From assembly GCA_020634315.1 (NCBI GenBank), contig JACKBV010000021.1, positions 14,113 to 78,112 on the forward strand: a DNA stretch of 64,000 nt, read 5' to 3'. Each line of letters opens with the position of its first letter. Positions within the stretch are counted from its first letter, which is position 1. The position numbers were made by a program, and so were the translations under genes. Origin of the DNA: Ardenticatenaceae bacterium (lineage in GTDB: Bacteria; Chloroflexota; Anaerolineae; Promineifilales; Promineifilaceae). Under the pieces are notes generated by a model. The model saw only the letters and a program-made list of their open reading frames with translations, was not told the DNA's origin and made no database searches. Positions 45,304 through 53,625 of this stretch are shown in pieces.

Positions 45304-45931
45304 TCTTAACTTTTCCTGGTGCAGAGACAATATACACTTGCTGTTGTCTGCACCGGCAACAGTCAAGTAATAAGGAATTACTAAAACAACACGCTTCTTC
45401 GAAAAGTGCGTGCACAATGACAGATCACATTGTCGATTTTTGGGGGAGGGCTACTCACACATATGTTAATTGGCTTAACACATGTGTGTCATGTCACGGG
45501 GGGAAGTGTATATCAAGCATGTCCAGCCTCCACCGGGGCAATTGTGCTGAGTTGTTTCTGCCCCTGAGGAAGCAACCCTTGCTGATTTGTCCAGCATCTA
45601 TGACTCAAAAAATGAGGGAAGCCATGTTCATAGCTTCCCCAGATGTAGAACATATTACTGATTTCCACTTTCGTTGTCAATATCTGGGAGCCGAAAATTG
45701 GGGTGATTCCACTGCTGTTGACCGGGGTTCCTCAACGGTCGCGCTTGCGCATACTGGTTGTGATGGAGAACTGTCTGCATCCTGTGATCCTTTAGAAGAT
45801 CGTCTCGAAGAGCTTTGGGTGGAACCGGGAATGCTTGAGGCGTGCGGTTTTTTGTACGCCCTTGTTATGATTTTGTTGGCGCGGTGGTGGCAATTTTCAC
45901 AACTTGTTTACCTTAAAACTTCAAATGAATC
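45304..45931. other. 0.63-kb intergenic region rich in hairpins
   Basis: It lies between the SPFH start and the mraZ promoter. An open frame (45294-45962, plus) exists but has no ribosome site, overlaps the SPFH start and resembles nothing known. Hairpins follow one another: 45456-45488 (13 of 14 bp), GGGGCA/TGCCCC near 45535-45566, AGCAA/TTGCT near 45570-45583, GGGAAGC/GCTTCCC at 45616-45639, and GACCG/CGGTC near 45719-45740. A structured RNA is possible. No known RNA class is evident. Confidence 0.4.
45456..45488. promoter_or_regulatory. Large inverted repeat, possible operator or hairpin
   Basis: CACACATATGTTAA (45456-45469) and TTAACACATGTGTG (45475-45488) match in 13 of 14 positions around a five-base centre. 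It is 150 bases upstream of the SPFH gene (minus strand) and 620 bases upstream of mraZ. Confidence 0.45.
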
Positions 45932-45960
45932 TTCACATGGGGGGGGCTTTGGTGTATACT
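45932..45960 (+). promoter_or_regulatory. Promoter of mraZ and the dcw cluster
   Basis: TTCACA (45932-45937), exactly 17 bases, TATACT (45955-45960). Each box is one mismatch from consensus. A run of eight G lies in the spacer. The transcription start would be near 45967, giving a 5' leader of about 145 bases. Confidence 0.75.
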
Positions 45961-45971
45961 GAGGCATATTG

Positions 45972-45996
45972 TGGAACAAAGTGGGGTGAAATGGGT
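45972..45996 (+). promoter_or_regulatory. MraZ operator: three TGG boxes with 10-bp period
   Basis: TGGAA at 45972, TGGGG at 45982 and TGGGT at 45992 are spaced exactly ten bases apart, on one face of the helix. MraZ proteins are known to bind direct TGGGN repeats separated by five bases upstream of their own gene. The boxes lie just after the predicted transcription start, as expected for autorepression. Another TGGGA occurs at 46034. Confidence 0.75.
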
Positions 45997-46110
45997 TGAA
46001 TTAGTAAGAAAACCCTGGAAAACCACGTAAAAATGGGAGAATCAGAACGCTTGTTCTATTTTGGAAATGGTATTGTAAGAAGCGAAATCTGATTCCTGTT
46101 GAGTAAGATC

Positions 46111-46536
46111 ATGTTTCTGGGTGAATACACGCACGCGATTGATGATAAAGGCCGTTTAACGATTCCGGCGAAGTTCCGTGGATTGTTGGCGGCTGGATTG
46201 GTGGTGACGCGTGGATTTGACCAGAATTTGATGGTGTTCTCGCTGGATGAGTGGCAAAATCTGGCACAGCGGATTGCGGAACGGCCGTTATCCGATGAAG
46301 ACGTGCGGGCATTTCGTCGGCGTGTCTTCTCTGGCGCTATTGATTTGCTGCCTGACCGGCAGGGACGCATATTGGTGCCGCCGTACCTCCGCGAATTTGC
46401 CGGCATTGATGGCGATGTCGTCATTGCCGGCATGTTCAACTATTTTGAATTGTGGAGTGTGGAGGCATGGCAGAACGTTCGTAATTCGATTGAAAGCAGC
46501 AGCGATGCCTCGCGTTGGGAAGACTTGGGCATCTAA
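46111..46536 (+). CDS. mraZ: Transcriptional regulator MraZ
   Basis: DNA-binding ring protein that controls the dcw cluster. 141 residues with two SpoVT-AbrB-like domains, each with the DxxGR(L/I) signature (IDDKGRLTIPAKFR near residue 10, LPDRQGRILVPPYLRE near residue 86). I choose the ATG at 46111 because the family begins MFLGEY; an in-frame TTG at 46099 is less likely. It is the first gene of the cluster and has a matching operator upstream. Confidence 0.95.
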   Translation: MFLGEYTHAIDDKGRLTIPAKFRGLLAAGLVVTRGFDQNLMVFSLDEWQNLAQRIAERPLSDEDVRAFRRRVFSGAIDLLPDRQGRILVPPYLREFAGIDGDVVIAGMFNYFELWSVEAWQNVRNSIESSSDASRWEDLGI

Positions 46537-46539
46537 GCA

Positions 46540-46620
46540 TTGACGATTGATGATTGACGATTGACGATTGCCACCGCCAGACATCGTAAATCGCACATCG
46601 CACATCGTAAATCGTAAATT
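46540..46620 (+). repeat. Degenerate short tandem repeats between mraZ and rsmH
   Basis: A run of TTGACGATTGATGATTGACG-type units, then ACATCGTAAATCGCACATCG-type units, filling the whole gap of about 80 bases up to the rsmH start. Confidence 0.7.
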
Positions 46621-46621
46621 A

Positions 46622-47542
46622 ATGAATGAACATGTTCCTGTTCTTTACCACGAAGTGCTGAATCTGCTGCAACCCCAGCCAGGTGGCCTTTACCTGGATG
46701 GGACATTAGGAGCCGGCGGGCACACGGCCGGTTTATTAGCGTTATCCGCGCCCACTGGGCGCGTTTTAGGTTTTGACCGTGATCCTGAAGCGCTTCGTTA
46801 TGCACAAGCGCAGCTTGTGGCATATGGCGAGCGGGTGACTTATGTCCAGGCCAGTTACGCGGAAATGGCGAGCCTGGCCCCTGATTGTGGATTTGCTGCT
46901 GTCGATGGTGTTTTATTGGATTTGGGCCTTTCTTCGCGGCAGTTAGACAACCCGGAAAGAGGGTTTTCGTTTATGCGTCCAGGCCCGTTGGATATGCGGT
47001 TTGACTCGACACGTGGGGAAACGGCCGCAGACTTACTTAACAATTTACGTGAAGCAGAACTGGCAGACCTCTTTTGGCGGTATGGCGAAGAACGCAGCAG
47101 TCGCGCATTGGCGCGGGCTATTGTGGCGGAACGGCCGTTTCACACGACCACGCAATTAGCCGAGCTGGCCGTTCGTGTAAAAGGTCGCAAAGGACGCATT
47201 CACCCGGCAACGCAGATCTTTCAGGCGTTGCGCATTGCTGTCAACCAGGAGTTAGAGGCAGTCGAGGTGGGCGTGAAATCGGCCGTGACCTTACTCAAAC
47301 CTGGCGGACGCCTCGCCGTCATTAGCTTCCATTCTTTAGAAGATCGCTTTGTCAAACAATACTTTCGCCAATTAAGCCAGGACTGCATTTGCCCACCCGA
47401 ACAACCGATTTGCACCTGTGACGCGCGTGCTTTAGTGCGTCTGGTGACACGCAAAGCGGTTAAACCCACTGCTGCCGAAATCGAAACAAACCCGCGTAGC
47501 CGCAGCGCTCGTCTGCGCGTCATTGAGAAGCTAGGATTGTAA
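46622..47542 (+). CDS. rsmH: 16S rRNA (cytosine(1402)-N4)-methyltransferase
   Basis: SAM-dependent methyltransferase of 306 residues (MraW). Start MNEHVPVLYHEVL is typical. The SAM site is YLDGTLGAGGHTAGLL; DGVLLDLGLSSRQLD, RGFSFMRPGPLDMR and AVISFHSLEDRFVK are hallmarks. An upstream in-frame start at 46568 lies within the repeat run and is rejected. The stop TAA overlaps the ATG of the next gene (TAATG), so translation is coupled. Confidence 0.96.
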   Translation: MNEHVPVLYHEVLNLLQPQPGGLYLDGTLGAGGHTAGLLALSAPTGRVLGFDRDPEALRYAQAQLVAYGERVTYVQASYAEMASLAPDCGFAAVDGVLLDLGLSSRQLDNPERGFSFMRPGPLDMRFDSTRGETAADLLNNLREAELADLFWRYGEERSSRALARAIVAERPFHTTTQLAELAVRVKGRKGRIHPATQIFQALRIAVNQELEAVEVGVKSAVTLLKPGGRLAVISFHSLEDRFVKQYFRQLSQDCICPPEQPICTCDARALVRLVTRKAVKPTAAEIETNPRSRSARLRVIEKLGL

Positions 47543-48033
47543 TGGTACAAGAAACTGTGGCCCAACCGGAACGAAAATCAGCACGCAGAGCACGTGAAGA
47601 CAGCCGTCGCCTCGGTTCACTCACGGAAGCCCAGGCTGCGCTGGGGTGGGGCATCATCCTCATCCTCGTCGCCCTATTAGGCGTTATTTATCTGAGCCAG
47701 ACCAGCCGTATTGCTTCGGTGGGGCGGCGTGTGCAGTTTTTACAGGAGGAATTAGATAATTTACGTCGTGACAACGCGTCGATAGAGCGGCAGATTGCTG
47801 AATCCCAATCATTGGAATATTTGCAGGGAGAAGCAGCACGCCTTGGCTTTCAGCAAGCCGATCCAGACAGTATTGAATACGTGATTGTGCTCGATTACCC
47901 GGTGGCAACACCGGTTAACCCACTGCCAACAGCAACACCGATTGCTGCGCCTCCTGAGACAATCCGGGACGCGCTGTGGCTGTCTATGCGGAGCAGCGTC
48001 ACAAACTTAATGCGTGGAGAATCGCGTGAGTAA
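47542..48033 (+). CDS. ftsL: FtsL-like septum protein
   Basis: 163 residues with one membrane helix (about 34-54, ALGWGIILILVALLGVIYL) followed by a coiled coil (about 58-100, VGRRVQFLQEELDNLRRDN) and a Pro/Thr-rich tail. Sequence similarity within FtsL is always low. The identification rests on topology and on position between rsmH and ftsI, the canonical place of ftsL. It should pair with FtsQ (DivIB) and activate FtsW/FtsI. It overlaps rsmH by one base. Confidence 0.72.
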   Translation: MVQETVAQPERKSARRAREDSRRLGSLTEAQAALGWGIILILVALLGVIYLSQTSRIASVGRRVQFLQEELDNLRRDNASIERQIAESQSLEYLQGEAARLGFQQADPDSIEYVIVLDYPVATPVNPLPTATPIAAPPETIRDALWLSMRSSVTNLMRGESRE

Positions 48034-48068
48034 AGGATTTAACCCAGGTTAGCCTGGAGGATTTGTAT

Positions 48069-49763
48069 ATGACTAACAGCCAGCTAAGACGCTTATGGGT
48101 TGTGTTGATCGGATTGATTTTTGCGGCCGTGATTATCATTGGCCGCTTGTTTGCGTTTCAGGTCGTGCAAGGTGATGAGTGGGCACAGCGTGCAGGCGAC
48201 GAATTTTATGTGGTCGCGCAGCCGGATCGTGGCACGATTTATGACCGCAATGGCGCAGTGCTGGCCGCTAATGGCGCAGATTATCAGGTAAGTGTGTCGC
48301 CCAATCTGGTCGATGAGCCAATTGAGCTGTCAACCGCATTGGCTTCTATTTTGCAAAAGCCGCAATATGAAGTGCTGGCGGCTTTGCAGGCGGACACGCC
48401 TTATCTCATGTTAGCCGGGCGCGTGGCACCAGAGGTGGCCGACCTGATTATAGATTTGCCCTATGATGGCGTGCAGGTGGATCCCTTGCCGCGCCGCTTC
48501 TATCCGCAAGGCGAATTGATGTGCCATGAATTAGGGTATGTTGATTTTGATGGCAATGGCGGGTCTGGGCTGGAAGGGTATTATCAAACGGAGCTGGCTG
48601 GAGAAGCGGCCAGCGCGACCGTCAATATTTCGCCGTTGACCGTGCAAGAAAGTGTCATCGCCCGTGAAGGGGCTGACCTGGTGCTGACGATTGACCGTAC
48701 CGTGCAATATGTCGTTGAGCAATATCTGGCGCGTGGTTTGCAGCAGTATGGCGCAGAGAGCGGCACGATTATTGTGATGGACCCACGGACGGGCGCTATT
48801 TTGGCAATGGCGAATTTGCCATGCTACGAACCGTATACCTTTTTTGATGTGCAAGACGAAGGATTGCTGCTAAACCCGGCGGTCAGCAAGCAGTATGAAC
48901 CGGGTTCGGTGATGAAACTGGTGACGATGGCATCGGCATTGGATTCGGGGGTGGTGACACCACAAAGCACGTATTATGATGCCGGTGTGTTAGAGGTAGG
49001 TGGGCACCGCACGGTGAACTGGGATCGTAGTGCGCCGGGAACCGTGGATATGACAACGCTGTTGGCACGCTCATTGAATGTGGGTGCGGCGACGCTGGCA
49101 ACGTGGATGGGTGCGGACACCTTTTATGATTATTATCAACGTTTTTATTTTGGACGGCCGACCGGTATTGATTTGATGGCCGAGGCGGCGGGCACGATGC
49201 CGCTGCCGGGTAGTGAGCTGTGGACGGAATCGTTCCTGGCGACGAACGCATATGGGCAAGGGTTGGCGGTGACGCCATTGCAGATGATTGCGGCGGCTTC
49301 GGCGTTGGCAAATAATGGTTATTTGATGCAGCCGTATCTGGTGCAGGAAATTCGTGGGGCGAATGGCACGTATGTGCATGAGCCAACGGTGTTGAGTCAC
49401 CCGATTAGTGAGGAAGCGGCGCATCAGGTGACGGCAATGGCGGTAACGGCCGTTGCCCGTGAGGTCTATGAAGCGCAGGTGGAAGGGTACACCGTTGCTG
49501 GAAAAACAGGCACGGCGCAGATTGCCGAAAACGGCATTTACTTGCCAGATGACACCATTGCTTCCTTTATTGGCTGGCTGCCCGCCGACGCGCCAGAAAT
49601 TATTGTGTTGATTAAACTGGATCGGCCAACATCTTCCCCTTGGGGGTCGCAAACGGCCGCGCCGCTTTTTGCCGAACTGGCAAATGAGTTGGTTGTGCTG
49701 CTGAATATCCCGCCCGATAGTGTGCGGCTGCAATCGGATGTACTGGCGGTACGGAGCCAGTAA
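48069..49763 (+). CDS. ftsI: Division transpeptidase FtsI / PBP2-type class B PBP
   Basis: Cross-links septal peptidoglycan. 564 residues. N-terminal anchor helix (about 8-28), dimerisation domain with QPDRGTIYDRNGAVLA, and transpeptidase with Ser280 in GSVMK (SxxK 280-283), SLN at 335-337 and KTGT at 479-482. No C-terminal PASTA repeats. The ATG at 48069 is well placed after TGGAGG (48055-48060). The next gene is murF, not murE as in most dcw clusters. Confidence 0.95.
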   Translation: MTNSQLRRLWVVLIGLIFAAVIIIGRLFAFQVVQGDEWAQRAGDEFYVVAQPDRGTIYDRNGAVLAANGADYQVSVSPNLVDEPIELSTALASILQKPQYEVLAALQADTPYLMLAGRVAPEVADLIIDLPYDGVQVDPLPRRFYPQGELMCHELGYVDFDGNGGSGLEGYYQTELAGEAASATVNISPLTVQESVIAREGADLVLTIDRTVQYVVEQYLARGLQQYGAESGTIIVMDPRTGAILAMANLPCYEPYTFFDVQDEGLLLNPAVSKQYEPGSVMKLVTMASALDSGVVTPQSTYYDAGVLEVGGHRTVNWDRSAPGTVDMTTLLARSLNVGAATLATWMGADTFYDYYQRFYFGRPTGIDLMAEAAGTMPLPGSELWTESFLATNAYGQGLAVTPLQMIAAASALANNGYLMQPYLVQEIRGANGTYVHEPTVLSHPISEEAAHQVTAMAVTAVAREVYEAQVEGYTVAGKTGTAQIAENGIYLPDDTIASFIGWLPADAPEIIVLIKLDRPTSSPWGSQTAAPLFAELANELVVLLNIPPDSVRLQSDVLAVRSQ

Positions 49764-49773
49764 ACGGTAAGTT

Positions 49774-51186
49774 ATGTTAACGTTGGCGCATTTTTTAGAG
49801 ACTTTGACGCCTTATCAGGCGACGGGACAGGAACCGGTGATTAGCTCGGTGGAGGTGGACAGCCGCACCGTGCAGCCGGGCAGCCTGTTTGCGGCGTTTG
49901 TCGGCGAGCAGGCGGATGGACATGCGTATGTGGCGGCAGCGTTTGCGGCGGGGGCGGTGGCGGCTTTGGTGGAACGGCCGTTGCCCGGTGATTACCTGAC
50001 CATTGACACTCGCAGTGGGCAGGCGCCGACAATCACCACATTCGATAAGCCGGTTTGCCTGGTGGTGGAGAACACCATGTCTGCATTGCAGCAGGCGGCA
50101 AAAACATGGCGTGCTAAATTTCCGGTGCGCATCATTGGCGTCACCGGGAGTGTGGGCAAAACAACGACCAAAGAGCTGATCCACACCGTTTTGTCGCAGC
50201 AGTTTAAAACCTTGAAATCGCAGGGTAATCGCAATAACGAAATTGGTTTGCCCCTGACATTGCTGAATTTGCGCCCGGAACATGAGCGGGCAGTGCTGGA
50301 AATGGGCATGTATGCCACTGGTGAAATTGCCCTGCTTTGCGAATTAGCGCAACCCGCCATTGGCGTTGTCACCATCATTGGCCCGGTTCATCTGGAACGC
50401 GTGGGCAGCATGGATGGCATCGTCAAGGCGAAGCGTGAACTGATAGAAGCGCTGCCAGTGGATGGCGTTGCTGTGTTAAACAGAGACGATGATCGTGTCA
50501 TGAGCATGGCGGCGCACACCAAAGCACGCGTGTTTACCTATGGCCTGGATGAGCGAGCAGATTTGTGGGCGTCTCATATTCAATCGATGGGTTTGCAAGG
50601 CGTCGGCTTTACGCTGCATTACCAGGGTGAATCATTGAATGTCAAGCTGCCGATGCTGGGACGGCACAGCGTACACACGGCACTGCGGGCGGCTGCGGTT
50701 GGCATGGTGGAAGGGATGGCCTGGGATGCCATTGTGGCTGGCCTGACCACCCAGCGGGCGCAGCTACGTCTGGTAGCGGTGCCGGGGCCGCATGATTCGA
50801 TTCTGATTGATGATACGTACAATTCCAGCCCGGATTCGGCGCTGGCGGCGTTGAATTTGCTGCATGACCTGGATGGACGGCGTGTGGCTGTGTTGGGCGA
50901 TATGCTGGAATTGGGGCAGGTGGAAGAAGAGGCGCACCGGCTGGTGGGGCGGCGCGTGGCTGATGTCGCGCAGGTATTGGTGGCCGTTGGCCCCCGTGGG
51001 CGTTGGATTGCGGAAGAGGCGCTGCGGGTTGGCATGTCGCCGCTGCGGGTCTTGTTGGCGGAAGATGTGGAAACGGCCGTTTCCCTTCTCGCCGATCTCA
51101 TTCAAGCCAACGACATCATTTTAATTAAAGGGTCACTTGGCATGCGCATGGATCGCATCGTGGCTGCTTTAGGGAAGGAAAACTAA
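49774..51186 (+). CDS. murF: UDP-MurNAc-tripeptide--D-Ala-D-Ala ligase
   Basis: ATP-dependent ligase that adds D-Ala-D-Ala to the stem peptide. 470 residues. ATP loop GVTGSVGKTTTKEL (Lys129), QGNRNNEIGLPLTLL and DDTYNSSPDSALAALN, which are MurF rather than MurE marks. The absence of the MurE diaminopimelate motif (DNPR) supports the call. It ends TAATGG, overlapping the mraY start by one base. Confidence 0.94.
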   Translation: MLTLAHFLETLTPYQATGQEPVISSVEVDSRTVQPGSLFAAFVGEQADGHAYVAAAFAAGAVAALVERPLPGDYLTIDTRSGQAPTITTFDKPVCLVVENTMSALQQAAKTWRAKFPVRIIGVTGSVGKTTTKELIHTVLSQQFKTLKSQGNRNNEIGLPLTLLNLRPEHERAVLEMGMYATGEIALLCELAQPAIGVVTIIGPVHLERVGSMDGIVKAKRELIEALPVDGVAVLNRDDDRVMSMAAHTKARVFTYGLDERADLWASHIQSMGLQGVGFTLHYQGESLNVKLPMLGRHSVHTALRAAAVGMVEGMAWDAIVAGLTTQRAQLRLVAVPGPHDSILIDDTYNSSPDSALAALNLLHDLDGRRVAVLGDMLELGQVEEEAHRLVGRRVADVAQVLVAVGPRGRWIAEEALRVGMSPLRVLLAEDVETAVSLLADLIQANDIILIKGSLGMRMDRIVAALGKEN

Positions 51187-52172
51187 TGGCTTTTGCCCTG
51201 ACAATTAGCGGCGTCACCTTTCTCATGGCCGTCATCTGGGGCAGCCCCCTGGTCGAGTTGATGCGACGTTTGCGCCTGGGAAAAAACATCCGCATTGACG
51301 GGCCGCAAACACACCTGGCAAAAATGGGCACGCCAGCCATGGGCGGCCTGCTTATCGTTGGCTGGGTCGTTGTGATCAGCGTTGTTGTGAACATTGTGCA
51401 GTTGGTGCAAGCTCTGGAAATCGCCGAGAGCGTGGTCATTCCTCTTGGGGTTATGGTTGCCTATTCCATTTTGGGCGGCATTGACGATTATCAGGGATTC
51501 CGCATGCGTCCGGGCGAAGGCATGCGGGCGCGGGTGAAGATTTGGTTTCAACTGGGGATTGCTCTGGTAGCGGCCGTTCTCATTTACTGGTTTGTCAATA
51601 AGGGACATGGTCTGGTGGCTCTGCCCACTGTACCGGTCTTGTTGGACATCAGCATTTTTTATATTCCGGTGGCTGTCATTGTTATTGCTGGCACAGCCAA
51701 TGCCATCAACATCACGGATGGATTGGATGGGCTGGCCGGTATCATTTCGGCGACAGCGTTTGCCGCTTACGGCGTCATCGCCTTTATGCAGAAGCAGCAA
51801 TTTTTGGTCTTATTTTCTTTCATTGTTGTGGGCGCGTGTTTTGCTTTTTTATGGTTTAACGCCAAGCCCGCACAAATGTTTATGGGCGATGTTGGCTCAC
51901 AAGCCCTGGGCGGTGCGCTGGGCGTCGTCGCTTTGATGACCAATCAATGGCTTATTTTGCCCATTATTGCCATTGTGCCATTGTCTACAATGGCTTCGAG
52001 CACATTGCAAGTGTTGTATTTTAAGGCAACGGGTGGCAAGCGGCTGTTTAAGATGGCGCCGCTGCACCATCATTTTGAGTTAATTGGTTGGAGTGAAACC
52101 CAAATTGTGCAGCGCTGGTGGCTGATCGCCATTTTAGCCGCTATGGTTGGGATTGCGCTGGCGTTGATTTAA
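51186..52172 (+). CDS. mraY: Phospho-N-acetylmuramoyl-pentapeptide transferase
   Basis: Integral membrane enzyme that makes lipid I. 328 residues, about ten helices. Conserved cytoplasmic loops are visible: KMGTPAMGGLLI, GGIDDYQGFR (Asp pair), ANAINITDGLDGLAGI (catalytic Asp), FMGDVGSQALGG and MAPLHHHFELIGWSE. It overlaps murF by one base. The gap to murD carries a degenerate repeat run. Confidence 0.96.
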   Translation: MAFALTISGVTFLMAVIWGSPLVELMRRLRLGKNIRIDGPQTHLAKMGTPAMGGLLIVGWVVVISVVVNIVQLVQALEIAESVVIPLGVMVAYSILGGIDDYQGFRMRPGEGMRARVKIWFQLGIALVAAVLIYWFVNKGHGLVALPTVPVLLDISIFYIPVAVIVIAGTANAINITDGLDGLAGIISATAFAAYGVIAFMQKQQFLVLFSFIVVGACFAFLWFNAKPAQMFMGDVGSQALGGALGVVALMTNQWLILPIIAIVPLSTMASSTLQVLYFKATGGKRLFKMAPLHHHFELIGWSETQIVQRWWLIAILAAMVGIALALI

Positions 52173-52218
52173 TGGCAGGTAATCAGTATCAGTAATCGGC
52201 AATCGGTTACTGCGCATT
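52173..52218 (+). repeat. Degenerate short repeats between mraY and murD
   Basis: Units of GGTAATCAGTATCAGTAATCG and CAATCGGTTACTG type directly after the mraY stop. Confidence 0.6.
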
Positions 52219-52239
52219 GATTATGGACGTTTAACTACT

Positions 52240-53589
52240 ATGGACACATTAACGGGAAAAACACTCCTTATCCTGGGTCTGGCGCGGCAGGGCATGGCTT
52301 TAGCCCGGTATGCCGCGGAGGTTGGCGCGAACGTCGTTGTATCGGATATGCGCACACCACAGCAATTAGAAAGCAGTATGCGCCAACTTGCTGACCTGGA
52401 GATCGAATATGTATTGGGAGAACATCCGATGAGTTTATTAGAGAAAGTTGATGTCGTAGCCATCAGTGGTGGTGTGCCGGCCGATGCGCCATTGGTGCGT
52501 GCCGCACAGGCGCGACAAATTCCGGTGACGAATGATTCGCAGGAATTTTTGCGGCGCGTGCCTACTGATGTGATTGGCATTACCGGTTCGGCCGGTAAGA
52601 CGACGACAACAGCGTTGACTGGTGTGATGGGGCAGGTGGCCGGACGGCGCACCTGGGTTGGTGGCAACATTGGGCGTCCGCTCATTGCGGATTTACATAA
52701 GATGCAGCCAGATGATATGGTGGTGCAGGAGTTATCGAGCTTTCAGCTAGAAATCTGGCAGCAAAGCCCACATGTGGCGGCTGTTTTGAATATTACGCCG
52801 AATCACCTGGATCGGCATAAGACGATGGCGGCGTATGCTGATGCCAAGGCGAATATTTTGCGTTATCAGACGGCCGAAGATGTGGCTGTTTTGTGCGCTG
52901 ACGATGCTGGGGCGCTGGCTTTGTCGGCATTGGCACCAGGGCGTTTGCGCTTGTTTAGCTTGCGCGATGAAGTGGCAGATGGCGCTTTTGTGCGTGATGG
53001 ACAGGTGTGGGTGCGGAATGGTCATGAAACGGCCGTTCTCCCCATCCACGACATCCCTCTGCGCGGTCCGCACAACATCTTAAACGTGCTCGCGGCCGTG
53101 ACGCTGGCCGACACGGTTGGTATCCCTGTGGACGCAATGCGCAAAGCAATTCTCACTTTTACCGGCGTTGAACATCGCCTGGAAGAGGTGGCGGTTGTCA
53201 ATGGCGTGAAATACATCAACGATTCCATTGCCACTGCGCCGGAGCGGGTGCTGGCGGCGCTGACCTCTTTCCGTGAACCGCTGGTGCTGCTGGCGGGCGG
53301 CAAAGATAAAGATATGGTGTGGGATGAGTGGACGCGCCAGGTAACGGAACGGGTGCGTCATGTCGTCTTGTTTGGCGAATTGGCGCAAATGTTGCAAGAG
53401 CGACTGTTGGCGGCGGGCTATCAGCGGATTACGCGGGTGGAGACGTTGGCAGAAGCTGTGAAGGCGGCCTGGGAAACGGCCGTTGTCGGTGACGTTGTGT
53501 TGCTTTCTCCTGGTGGCACCAGCTTTGACGCTTTTGTGGACTTTGCCGCCAGAGGCGAAGCATTTCGGCAATTGGTAAAAGCCCTGTAG
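52240..53589 (+). CDS. murD: UDP-MurNAc-L-alanine--D-glutamate ligase
   Basis: Adds D-Glu to UDP-MurNAc-L-Ala. 449 residues. N-terminal nucleotide-binding fold LLILGLARQGMALARYA, ATP loop GITGSAGKTTTTALTG, LSSFQLE (typical of MurD), NITPNHLDRHKTMAAYADAK, and NDSIATAPERVLAAL with LLAGGKDKDM. Followed by a small perfect hairpin (53590-53611) and ftsW. Confidence 0.95.
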   Translation: MDTLTGKTLLILGLARQGMALARYAAEVGANVVVSDMRTPQQLESSMRQLADLEIEYVLGEHPMSLLEKVDVVAISGGVPADAPLVRAAQARQIPVTNDSQEFLRRVPTDVIGITGSAGKTTTTALTGVMGQVAGRRTWVGGNIGRPLIADLHKMQPDDMVVQELSSFQLEIWQQSPHVAAVLNITPNHLDRHKTMAAYADAKANILRYQTAEDVAVLCADDAGALALSALAPGRLRLFSLRDEVADGAFVRDGQVWVRNGHETAVLPIHDIPLRGPHNILNVLAAVTLADTVGIPVDAMRKAILTFTGVEHRLEEVAVVNGVKYINDSIATAPERVLAALTSFREPLVLLAGGKDKDMVWDEWTRQVTERVRHVVLFGELAQMLQERLLAAGYQRITRVETLAEAVKAAWETAVVGDVVLLSPGGTSFDAFVDFAARGEAFRQLVKAL

Positions 53590-53611
53590 TTGACGATTAG
53601 AGAATCGTCAA
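53590..53611 (+). repeat. Small perfect inverted repeat between murD and ftsW
   Basis: TTGACGATT (53590-53598), AGAG, AATCGTCAA (53603-53611). It uses the same TTGACGATT unit as the run after mraZ, here once in each direction. Confidence 0.55.
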
Positions 53612-53625
53612 GCGGAAATGTACTT

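Noticed and set aside
45294..45962. Open frame of 222 codons in the gap before mraZ
   Set aside because: No ribosome site, overlap with the SPFH start, odd composition and no resemblance to a known family. Its end overlaps the mraZ promoter. I treat the region as non-coding, though translation is not excluded.
46540..46620. Possible CRISPR-like array between mraZ and rsmH
   Set aside because: Units are 7-12 bases, degenerate and without spacers. No cas gene is in the window.
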